This document shows positions 1 through 5,021 of a stretch of DNA of 5,269 nucleotides, piece by piece. Within the stretch, counting starts at the first letter, position 1. Each line of letters opens with the position of its first letter. Made by a program: the position numbers and the translations under genes. This DNA comes from Bacillota bacterium (lineage in GTDB: Bacteria > Bacillota > Bacilli > Lactobacillales > Enterococcaceae), in contig JAEWFE010000275.1 in NCBI GenBank assembly GCA_023389005.1, positions 1 to 5,269 on the forward strand. The letters run 5' to 3'. The notes under the pieces are model-generated. The model searched no databases, was not told the DNA's origin, and worked only from the letters and a program-made list of their open reading frames with translations.

Positions 1-55
1 GCCGTTGTTCATTAATCTCAGTGATACCATGTCGTAAAAAATAAAATCTTGTCAT
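1..55 (-). CDS. Histidine phosphatase family protein, N-terminal fragment
   Basis: Only the first 18 codons are in the window; the gene runs off the left edge. The peptide begins MTRFYFLRHGITEINEQR. It contains RHGxTxxN at residues 8-15, the hallmark of the histidine phosphatase (phosphoglycerate mutase-like) superfamily, in which the motif histidine (H9) becomes phosphorylated during catalysis. Members remove phosphate from sugars, nucleotides or other small molecules in the cytoplasm; the substrate cannot be told from this fragment. The ATG at 55 is chosen because the motif sits at the usual distance from the N-terminus. A weak AAGAG ribosome binding site lies about 7 nt upstream. An open frame on the same strand ends 2 nt before this start, so translational coupling is possible. 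It lies downstream of the POT transporter but beyond that gene's terminator, so it is probably transcribed separately. Confidence 0.85.
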   Translation of the reverse strand, partial: MTRFYFLRHGITEINEQR

Positions 56-57
56 AC

Positions 58-239
58 TTACACTCTTTTCTTCGCTGTTTTTCTTTTATGATACAAGAGT
101 TTGCTTTCATTGACCAGCATTTGCCCATTTTGAATTGACGTATCGATAAAGTTCGATAGAGAATCTACCTGCTTTGCCTGGTGCTGAAAGTATTCGTTCG
201 ATGCACATCGGACGTTTTGATATGTATCGTAAATAATAA
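58..239 (-). other. Open frame of unclear status upstream of the histidine phosphatase
   Basis: After the transporter's terminator one minus-strand frame stays open for about 60 codons, ending in a TAA 2 nt before the phosphatase ATG. The C-terminal end is basic (KRKTAKKRV). The only in-frame ATG here is at 120, which would give a 20-residue peptide with a poor ribosome binding site. Farther upstream the frame merely runs through the terminator and the transporter gene. Three readings are possible: the 3' remnant of a gene that lost its front, a short coupled leader peptide, or chance openness. I do not recognise any family and favour remnant or chance. The stretch also contains a perfect TATCGA/TCGATA inverted repeat (141-146 and 153-158) that could be a regulatory site. 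Confidence 0.25.
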
Positions 240-277
240 AAAATGCCGTTCTCACGTGATTGCGAGAATGGCATTTT
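233..277 (-). terminator. Rho-independent terminator of the peptide transporter gene
   Basis: The stem pairs 240-247 (AAAATGCC) with 270-277 (GGCATTTT) and continues through TTCTC/GAGAA (249-253 with 264-268), with one non-Watson-Crick position between. The loop is 254-263. Read on the minus strand the stem is followed by a T-rich run (TTTTTTATTATTT). It begins about 4 nt after the transporter stop codon, so it ends that transcript. The plus-strand side is also T-rich after the stem, so it could act in both directions. Confidence 0.85.
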
Positions 278-281
278 ATTT

Positions 282-1745
282 TTAATGAATATTGCCCATT
301 AATTTTTGGATCGGTTTGCGATTGAAGTACAGGATAATTCCGGCAATCACCGCAACCGCACCGACAATCCCGTAATAAGCGGACTCGGTTTGTGGAGTGT
401 AGAAGCGAGCAATTTGCGCATTGATGACTTGTGAAGATGCATCTGCCAATAACCAAATCGCTAAAGTTTGCGCTTCAAAGGCTTTTGGTGCTAATTTAGT
501 CGTTACGGATAAGCCAACTGGAGATAGGCACATTTCCCCCGCAATCATAATAAAGAAGCTGCCGATTAACCATAATGGACTGACACGACCTTCTACACCA
601 TAAAGCAGACCTGGTAACATTAATAACACAAAAGAAAGGCCGGCTAAGACTAAACCAATTGAGAATTTCACAACGGTTGATGGTTGTTTCTTGCCCATTT
701 TAGACCATAACCACACAAAGAATGGCGTCATTAACACAACGAATAATGGATTGAGCGTTTGATACCAACTAGCTGGAATGGTAAAGCCAAAGAAGGTTGC
801 TTGAGTTCTTTCACTGGCAAATAAAGCTAAAATGGATGAGCCTTGTTCTTCTAAGGACCAGAAAATAATCGCCGCAAGAAATAGTGGGATATAAGCACGT
901 ACCTTTGATTTTTCCTCGGCAGTCACTTCATCCGAAACTAACATACGAGTAAAGTAGATAATCGGAATCGCAATCCCCACCACGCTGACAAAGTTCACAA
1001 AGAAATCAATTGTTAGCACACCTAAAGCATAGGCACCGACAAAAATAACTAAGACGGCTACAATTAATAGCGCAATGGTACGAAATACTTTTTGACGCTC
1101 TGTGCCTTCAATTGGATTCGTTGGCTGAGTCGCAATGCCATTTAACGTAGATTTGCCTTGGAAGTAATAAACTAATAGTCCAATAAACATCCCTACCGCA
1201 GCAATCCCAAAGCCTAGATGGTAGCTGTAGCCTTGACCGACTGTTCCGACAATAATCGGGGCAAGTAGCGAACCGATATTAATGCCCATATAAAAAATCG
1301 AAAAACCTGCATCGCGGCGTAAATCTTCTTTAGAGTATAGATGACCTACCATACCTGAAACATTGGCCTTAAGCATCCCGGTACCGATGACGATTAAAAT
1401 CATGGAAACGAAAAGGCCAATCACAGCTAATGGTAAAGCCAAGACGATATGACCAAGCATGATAAAGACGCCACCATAAAAGACAGTCTTATGTGAACCA
1501 AATAGTCGGTCTGATAACCAACCACCTAGAATACTAGACATATACACTAATGCACCATAGACCGACATAATGGCTACAGCTGTTGGTTTTGGTAATCCTA
1601 GACCACCATTCGTCACTTGATCATACATGAAGTAGAGTAAAATCGCACGCATCCCATAATATGAAAATCGTTCCCACATCTCCGTGAAGAACAAGGTAGC
1701 GAGTCCTCTAGGTTGACCTAAAAAAGTTTTTTCTTCGTTTTGCAT
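282..1745 (-). CDS. dtpT: POT-family proton-coupled di/tripeptide transporter (DtpT-like)
   Basis: A 487-residue integral membrane protein of the proton-dependent oligopeptide transporter (PTR2/POT) family, which imports di- and tripeptides with protons across the cytoplasmic membrane. The family signature ExxERFxYYG is at residues 22-31. Further family landmarks are GWLSDRLFG (75-83), GTGMLKANVSG (121-131), FYMGINIGSL (151-160), the EEQ of a later helix (299-301) and GEMCLSPVG (403-411). Hydrophobic segments run the whole length, as expected for the 14-helix bacterial members, and the length is normal. An upstream in-frame TTG at 1763 is rejected because the Shine-Dalgarno AGGAGGT (1751-1757) would lie inside the gene; it sits 5 nt before the ATG at 1745. 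The gene is monocistronic, with its own promoter and terminator. In peptide-dependent lactic acid bacteria such carriers supply amino acids. The symbol is by family resemblance. Confidence 0.93.
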   Translation of the reverse strand: MQNEEKTFLGQPRGLATLFFTEMWERFSYYGMRAILLYFMYDQVTNGGLGLPKPTAVAIMSVYGALVYMSSILGGWLSDRLFGSHKTVFYGGVFIMLGHIVLALPLAVIGLFVSMILIVIGTGMLKANVSGMVGHLYSKEDLRRDAGFSIFYMGINIGSLLAPIIVGTVGQGYSYHLGFGIAAVGMFIGLLVYYFQGKSTLNGIATQPTNPIEGTERQKVFRTIALLIVAVLVIFVGAYALGVLTIDFFVNFVSVVGIAIPIIYFTRMLVSDEVTAEEKSKVRAYIPLFLAAIIFWSLEEQGSSILALFASERTQATFFGFTIPASWYQTLNPLFVVLMTPFFVWLWSKMGKKQPSTVVKFSIGLVLAGLSFVLLMLPGLLYGVEGRVSPLWLIGSFFIMIAGEMCLSPVGLSVTTKLAPKAFEAQTLAIWLLADASSQVINAQIARFYTPQTESAYYGIVGAVAVIAGIILYFNRKPIQKLMGNIH

Positions 1746-1750
1746 CGAAG

Positions 1751-1757
1751 ACCTCCT
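1751..1757 (-). promoter_or_regulatory. Shine-Dalgarno site of the peptide transporter
   Basis: AGGAGGT on the minus strand, 5 nt before the ATG at 1745. It is a near-perfect match to the 16S rRNA 3' end and decides the start over the upstream in-frame TTG. Confidence 0.9.
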
Positions 1758-1827
1758 ATACAATAATTATGTACTGACTGTTTAGATTCAGCCAAATAAA
1801 AAAAAGACAATAAATATTTTACCCCTA

Positions 1828-1856
1828 ATTATAGTGTTATGTAATAAAAAGGAGAA
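1828..1856 (-). promoter_or_regulatory. Probable sigma-A promoter of the peptide transporter
   Basis: On the minus strand a perfect TATAAT lies at 1828-1833. A weak -35 (TTCTCC, three of six matches) lies at 1851-1856 with 17 bp between. The start would be near 1821, leaving a leader of about 75 nt before the ATG. A second, better balanced candidate lies farther upstream at 2014-2043, so which is used is open. Confidence 0.45.
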
Positions 1857-2084
1857 TATCTTAATTTATCACGACTCTCATCTCAAAAAAAATCCATTAA
1901 TTTTATTGTATAGACATTTTTATATGAAAGAAAATTATTTTTTATCATAATTTATTCATTTTTAATCGGTATTTTTTTAATAATTAATATCCTATACCAA
2001 AAAACAGTTATTTATTACACTTGTTTTCTTAATAGTCTGACAATTAAAAACCTTTCGAATATACAAAGCATCTGAAATTTTATA
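1857..2084. other. AT-rich intergenic stretch, no gene seen
   Basis: This part of the gap between the transporter and the Schlafen-type gene is dominated by A and T runs and has no convincing ORF with a ribosome binding site on either strand. A plus-strand word like a Shine-Dalgarno (AAAAAGGAGAA, around 1846-1856) has no start codon at a usable distance. The only site I can support in it is the candidate minus-strand promoter at 2014-2043. Confidence 0.6.
2014..2043 (-). promoter_or_regulatory. Possible upstream minus-strand promoter
   Basis: TTGTCA (2038-2043, five of six) and TGTAAT (2014-2019, five of six) are separated by 18 bp on the minus strand. If active it would give the peptide transporter a long leader of roughly 260 nt. 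Because the region is so AT-rich, a chance match is quite possible. Confidence 0.3.
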
Positions 2085-2101
2085 AATCGTTGCAACTATT
2101 C

Positions 2102-2163
2102 ATCCAACGTAAATTTTTCGTTGCATAATCGTTGGATAATTTGCCACGAAAATAGCGGAATCG
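2102..2163 (+). repeat. 62-bp direct repeat, copy 1 (downstream of the Schlafen-type gene)
   Basis: This block is identical, base for base, to 3576-3637 and in the same orientation; identity stops sharply at both ends. It contains an inverted repeat, ATCCAACG (2102-2109) with CGTTGGAT (2130-2137). It also contains an alternative stem, TTTTCGT (2115-2121) with ACGAAAA (2146-2152), which cannot form at the same time. The surrounding bases carry more CGTTGCA words (2088-2094, 2218-2224, and reversed 2233-2239), so the exact repeat looks like the core of a larger degenerate intergenic repeat. The function is unknown. Confidence 0.95.
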
Positions 2164-2209
2164 CTGGATGAAAATAGTGTAAATTGACCGAAAATCCTTT
2201 ATACGACGC

Positions 2210-2242
2210 AAAAAAATCGTTGCACCCGAAAATGCAACGATT
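2210..2242 (-). terminator. Rho-independent terminator of the Schlafen-type gene
   Basis: A perfect 10-bp stem, AATCGTTGCA (2215-2224) with TGCAACGATT (2233-2242), encloses an 8-nt loop. On the minus strand it is followed by seven T residues (complement of 2210-2216). It starts 6 nt after the stop codon of the upstream gene. The stem is built from the same CGTTGCA word that fills the neighbouring repeat. Confidence 0.92.
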
Positions 2243-2248
2243 AGAATG

Positions 2249-3502
2249 TTAAATTTTTTGGTATTTGGTGGCGCGCCCTTGTCCTAATCTTTGGACATAT
2301 CGCTTCAAAATCAACTCATTCAGCAAACGATTCACTTTATCTTTATTCCAAGATAATTGTTCACTGAGTTCGCGTGCTGAATATAAACGATTGGGTAAAA
2401 ATACTGTTAATAGTTGACTTTCTTCTCCAGTTAGTGGCTTTTGTTGATCAAACACCGGCAAAGTGACCGTAATCGATTGCGAGGTAAATTCAAAGGTTGG
2501 CTGGATTTTGGCTTGCTGATAGCTACTCTTAATGCGCCGTACCCCAGTGCCAAACATTTCCAACAGATGCAAACGGAAAAAGACATTCCCAATGATTGGA
2601 TTACGTAATTGAGATAAATGGCCACTAAGATAATCTTGCGGACTCACTCCTTCCACTAAAGCCCCAGGTGAAGTGATTTCTATTCTATCGTTAAACATCG
2701 CAATCCGTACATGAATTGGCACATCCCACTGGCGGTGAACCAAAGCATTCACTAAAGCTTCCCGAAACGCTTCTTGGGGAATACTTTCTTTTTTGACACG
2801 CTTTTGACCTTGAATCACTTCCGATTGATAATAACGTTGATACATCTGCATAGCAACTTCATACTGCTTCAAGATTGACTGATGATAAATCGTCTGGCGT
2901 TCTTGAATCTCATTGATGTCGGCACCGAATCTTGCAACATCTACGCCTGCAAAAGTATTCTCATCGGCAAATATCGCACCTGCATGATTATATTGCCTAT
3001 TCTTATCACACAAGCCTAGGGTTCTCAATATCTCTGGTCCAAGATCAAGGTCAAGTTGCTCTTTTAGCTGTTTAGCAAGTAGGTGAAAGGTTAGATTTTG
3101 TTGCTCATTGATTAGTTCTTCATAATAGAGATTATTTCCAGCTAAGATTAGTCGTTTCAATTCCACTTGGTCGACTTCAATTGTAGCACTATCACTTCTG
3201 CGGTAGGCCTTTCCTTTGTATAAATAAGGTTGAAAGTTTCCTGGCAAAACTTCAAGTGTAATTACCTGTTTTTTTTCATCAACTGATAGCGTAAAATCAG
3301 GCTTAGGAGAAATGTTATCATTGATTTTATTTTCGATAGCTAGACAAGTCGCTGTTGTATCGGCTATCCCCACATTTTGCCCATCATCCGTCACCCCAAA
3401 AAGGATCTTTCCACCTTCAAAATTCGCAAAAGCACTCACCGTTTTCAAAAATGATTGACTTACTTTTTCTTTATATTCAAGTGTTTTACTCTCCTTAACC
3501 AT
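2249..3502 (-). CDS. Schlafen-type AlbA_2 domain / GHKL-like ATPase / winged-helix protein
   Basis: A 417-residue soluble protein of the group often annotated as a DNA-binding, ATP-binding or transcriptional regulator protein (COG2865-like). Residues ~4-121 form an AlbA_2 (Schlafen, formerly AAA_4) domain: ESKTLEYKE at 4-12, AFANFEGGKILFGVTDDG at 24-41, and AYRRSDSATIEVD at 99-111. Residues ~240-330 match the HATPase_c_4 type: REALVNALVHR (247-257), DRIEITSPG (272-280) and FGTGVRRI (317-324). Residues ~362-417 are a winged helix (SARELSEQLSW...VNRLLNEL). E4, E9 and D39/D40 are spaced like the acidic residues reported for the tRNA nuclease SLFN13, so nuclease activity is possible; regulation of transcription is the alternative. 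ATG 3502 is preferred because AAAGTGGGG lies 6 nt upstream; ATG 3508 and GTG 3514 are less well placed. It is monocistronic and bracketed by 62-bp direct repeats. Confidence 0.85.
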   Translation of the reverse strand: MVKESKTLEYKEKVSQSFLKTVSAFANFEGGKILFGVTDDGQNVGIADTTATCLAIENKINDNISPKPDFTLSVDEKKQVITLEVLPGNFQPYLYKGKAYRRSDSATIEVDQVELKRLILAGNNLYYEELINEQQNLTFHLLAKQLKEQLDLDLGPEILRTLGLCDKNRQYNHAGAIFADENTFAGVDVARFGADINEIQERQTIYHQSILKQYEVAMQMYQRYYQSEVIQGQKRVKKESIPQEAFREALVNALVHRQWDVPIHVRIAMFNDRIEITSPGALVEGVSPQDYLSGHLSQLRNPIIGNVFFRLHLLEMFGTGVRRIKSSYQQAKIQPTFEFTSQSITVTLPVFDQQKPLTGEESQLLTVFLPNRLYSARELSEQLSWNKDKVNRLLNELILKRYVQRLGQGRATKYQKI

Positions 3503-3541
3503 CTTCATCCCCACTTTCTATCATCGATTATCTTCTTTTTT

Positions 3542-3570
3542 ATCTTAACATTGATTAAATATAGATACAA
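3542..3570 (-). promoter_or_regulatory. Probable promoter of the Schlafen-type gene (extended -10)
   Basis: On the minus strand TTGTAT (3565-3570) and TAAGAT (3542-3547) are 17 bp apart. A TG lies one base before the -10, the extended -10 form that compensates for a weak -35. The start would be near 3535, about 33 nt before the ATG at 3502. Repeat copy 2 begins only 5 bp upstream of the -35, where an activator, repressor or the repeat's own structure could act. Confidence 0.45.
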
Positions 3571-3575
3571 CGAAA

Positions 3576-3637
3576 ATCCAACGTAAATTTTTCGTTGCAT
3601 AATCGTTGGATAATTTGCCACGAAAATAGCGGAATCG
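3576..3637 (+). repeat. 62-bp direct repeat, copy 2 (upstream of the Schlafen-type gene)
   Basis: Identical to 2102-2163 in sequence and orientation. The inverted-repeat arms are at 3576-3583 and 3604-3611. Just past the shared block the sequence continues into another AATCGTTGCAA (3633-3643), a word that in copy 1 lies before the block (2085-2095). The same sub-units therefore occur in different order around the two copies, as in modular intergenic repeats such as BOX elements. It lies directly upstream of the neighbouring gene's promoter. Confidence 0.95.
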
Positions 3638-3858
3638 TTGCAATTAATAGCTAGCCTAATTTCTTTACTTAACCCAAATCCACAAACGCATAAAAAAAAA
3701 TCCATATAGCATTTGGCACACATGCTCAAATTAAACCTTCAAATATTCACATACACTTTTGCAACTTTATTAACTGTTTATTAGAAAAAAATATTTTTAC
3801 ATAATTTTTTGATAATTCTTAAATTCCATCTTCAATCATTTATATTCAATAGAACAGC
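3638..3858. other. AT-rich divergent intergenic region, no gene seen
   Basis: This is the rest of the gap between the minus-strand Schlafen-type gene and the plus-strand synthetase gene. It holds long A and T runs, including an AAAAATATTTTT palindrome near 3788-3799, and no supportable ORF. I looked for a T-box leader, common before tRNA synthetase genes in Firmicutes. I found neither the AGGGTGGNACCGCG box nor a terminator hairpin between here and the synthetase start. Confidence 0.6.
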
Positions 3859-3888
3859 TTGACAAATCATAGTATTTTACTACATACT
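3859..3888 (+). promoter_or_regulatory. Probable promoter of the tyrosyl-tRNA synthetase gene
   Basis: A perfect TTGACA lies at 3859-3864. The best -10 is CATACT at 3883-3888 (four of six, 18-bp spacer); TACTAT at 3885-3890 with a 20-bp spacer is an alternative. Transcription would begin near 3895, leaving a leader of about 40 nt that carries the ribosome binding site at 3918-3924. This placement makes the TTG at 3859 and the ATG at 3889 promoter bases rather than start codons. Confidence 0.5.
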
Positions 3889-3891
3889 ATG
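3868..3891. promoter_or_regulatory. Inverted repeat over the synthetase promoter, likely operator
   Basis: A perfect 8-bp dyad, CATAGTAT (3868-3875) and ATACTATG (3884-3891), is separated by 8 bp. It covers the spacer and -10 of the promoter above, the classic place for a repressor dimer, or for a MerR-type activator if the 20-bp spacer is the real one. No regulator is evident in the window apart from the winged-helix domain of the divergent gene. Confidence 0.55.
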
Positions 3892-3917
3892 AATACAAAA
3901 TATGAAAATTACATTAG

Positions 3918-3924
3918 AAGGAAG
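3918..3924 (+). promoter_or_regulatory. Ribosome binding site of the synthetase, deciding a TTG start
   Basis: AAGGAAG lies 9 nt before the in-frame TTG at 3934. An out-of-frame ATG at 3929 is only 4 nt from it and opens a 9-codon frame (stop included), which would compete with or couple to the TTG. Confidence 0.55.
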
Positions 3925-3933
3925 TGGGATGCA

Positions 3934-4833
3934 TTGGAACTTTATGAAGATTTAAAATGGAGAGGCCTTATCAATCAAATTTCTAGTGAAAAACTTATAA
4001 AGAAACTTAACGAAGAATCATTGACATTCTATATTGGTACAGACCCTACTGCAGATAGCCTACATTTAGGGCATTATTCATCGTTTCTAATTACCAAAAG
4101 ATTAGCCATGCATGGACATAAGCCTATTATGCTTATTGGTGGGGCAACTGCTTTAGTTGGCGATCCACGAGGTAGTACTGAACGAGATTTAGCTGATAAG
4201 AATCGAGTTTTTCAGAGTTTTAACAAATTAAAAGAACAGCTAAAAAAGCTTTTTCCTTATGAAATTGTAAATAATTATGACTGGACTAAAGATTTAAAAA
4301 TGGAAGATTTCCTTATAGAGTATGGTAAGTTAATTACAACTAGTTACATGACTAATAAAGAATTGGTAAAAAAACAACTTACTTCTGGAATCTCTTTTGC
4401 TGAATTTTCTTATATGTTATTACAAGGAATGGATTTCTATCATTTGCTAAAAGAAAAAAATGTAACACTACAAGTGGCGGGTTCTGATCAATGGGGAAAT
4501 ATTACAACCGGGATTGAAATTGTTCGAAAAAAGACAGGAAAAGAAGTATATGGATTAACAATGCCATTAATTACTGACGAAAATGGTAAAAAATTTGGAA
4601 AATCCGAGGGAAATGCGATATGGTTGAATCCAGATAAAACATCGCCTCAAGAACTTTACAATTTTCTTTATAATGTTTCAGACTGCATTGTGATAAGTTT
4701 ATTGAAAAAACTAACATTCTTAAGTAAAGAAGAAATAGAATTAATCGAAAAAGAACATAAGCCAAATAGTCACTACGCTCAAAATATCCTAGGCAAACAA
4801 ATTGTATATGATATTCATAATATAAAAATATAG
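3934..4833 (+). CDS. tyrS: C-terminally truncated tyrosyl-tRNA synthetase (catalytic domain, no S4 domain)
   Basis: Tyrosyl-tRNA synthetase joins tyrosine to tRNA-Tyr using ATP, in the cytoplasm. With the TTG start the product is 299 residues. Class I landmarks are present: GTDPTADSLHLGH with the HIGH-type motif at 44-47, the tyrosine-binding pattern YMLLQGMD at 160-167, GSDQWGN at 183-189, and KFGKS (the KMSKS loop) at 220-224. Bacterial TyrRS is usually about 420 residues. This one stops inside the anticodon-binding helical domain and lacks the last helix and the C-terminal S4 RNA-binding domain. Only about 70 nt separate the stop from the next hairpin, so the rest is deleted rather than frameshifted. 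The N-terminal WRGLINQ and overall sequence resemble the accessory TyrS linked to tyrosine decarboxylase in lactic acid bacteria. The gene is more AT-rich than the transporter. It may be a decaying gene or a repurposed enzyme. Confidence 0.8.
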   Translation: MELYEDLKWRGLINQISSEKLIKKLNEESLTFYIGTDPTADSLHLGHYSSFLITKRLAMHGHKPIMLIGGATALVGDPRGSTERDLADKNRVFQSFNKLKEQLKKLFPYEIVNNYDWTKDLKMEDFLIEYGKLITTSYMTNKELVKKQLTSGISFAEFSYMLLQGMDFYHLLKEKNVTLQVAGSDQWGNITTGIEIVRKKTGKEVYGLTMPLITDENGKKFGKSEGNAIWLNPDKTSPQELYNFLYNVSDCIVISLLKKLTFLSKEEIELIEKEHKPNSHYAQNILGKQIVYDIHNIKI

Positions 4834-4904
4834 TTTTTTCTAGACATTAAAACTAAATAAAAAACGCTTTTCTAAAGTATTTTAGTAAAATAACCCAAGA
4901 AATA

Positions 4905-4957
4905 AATCCGAATATTCAACTTGATTATTAGTCAAATCACCGCTGAATATTCGGATT
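4905..4957 (+). terminator. Long-stem hairpin downstream of tyrS, probable terminator
   Basis: A perfect 14-bp stem pairs 4905-4918 (AATCCGAATATTCA) with 4944-4957 (TGAATATTCGGATT). The 25-nt loop contains a smaller TTGA/TCAA hairpin (4921-4924 with 4932-4935). A T-rich stretch (ATTTTATTATT) follows on the plus strand. The loop is large and the T run is interrupted, so termination is likely but not certain. It separates the synthetase from the structured region to the right. Confidence 0.55.
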
Positions 4958-5021
4958 ATTTTATTATTCATTTAATATAAGAAACTACTATGTCAGCCAT
5001 TTTATTACTGCCATTAACCAA

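Noticed and set aside
122..208. 33-codon minus-strand frame beginning at the ATG at 208
   Set aside because: No ribosome binding site, no recognisable sequence, and it overlaps another equally uncertain frame.
282..456. Minus-strand open frame continuing leftwards to 58, starting inside the transporter gene
   Set aside because: The part within 282-456 lies in another frame of the transporter and crosses its terminator; only the portion left of 240 is discussed, with low confidence.
421..603. Plus-strand 60-residue ORF
   Set aside because: Antisense to the transporter, no ribosome binding site, no recognisable family.
2066..2080. CodY-box-like sequence upstream of the transporter
   Set aside because: Only 11 of 15 positions match the consensus, in an AT-rich region where such matches are common.
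2431..2625. Minus-strand 64-residue ORF
   Set aside because: Alternative frame within the Schlafen-type gene, whose own frame has clear domain motifs.
2102..3637. CRISPR array
   Set aside because: Only two repeat copies, 1474 bp apart and enclosing a gene, with no regular spacers.
3505..3729. Minus-strand 74-residue ORF overlapping the Schlafen-type promoter and repeat copy 2
   Set aside because: Its frame runs through the 62-bp repeat and promoter, ends in the next gene's start region, and has low-complexity composition and no ribosome binding site.
3638..3933. T-box riboswitch before the synthetase gene
   Set aside because: No T-box consensus and no terminator hairpin found; the promoter, operator and ribosome binding site are too close to the gene to fit one.
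4571..4765. Minus-strand 64-residue ORF
   Set aside because: Antisense to tyrS, AT-rich chance frame without start signals.
4868..4890. CTAAA/TTTAG hairpin after tyrS as a terminator
   Set aside because: The stem is almost entirely A/T and has no T run on the plus strand; it may be chance in AT-rich DNA.
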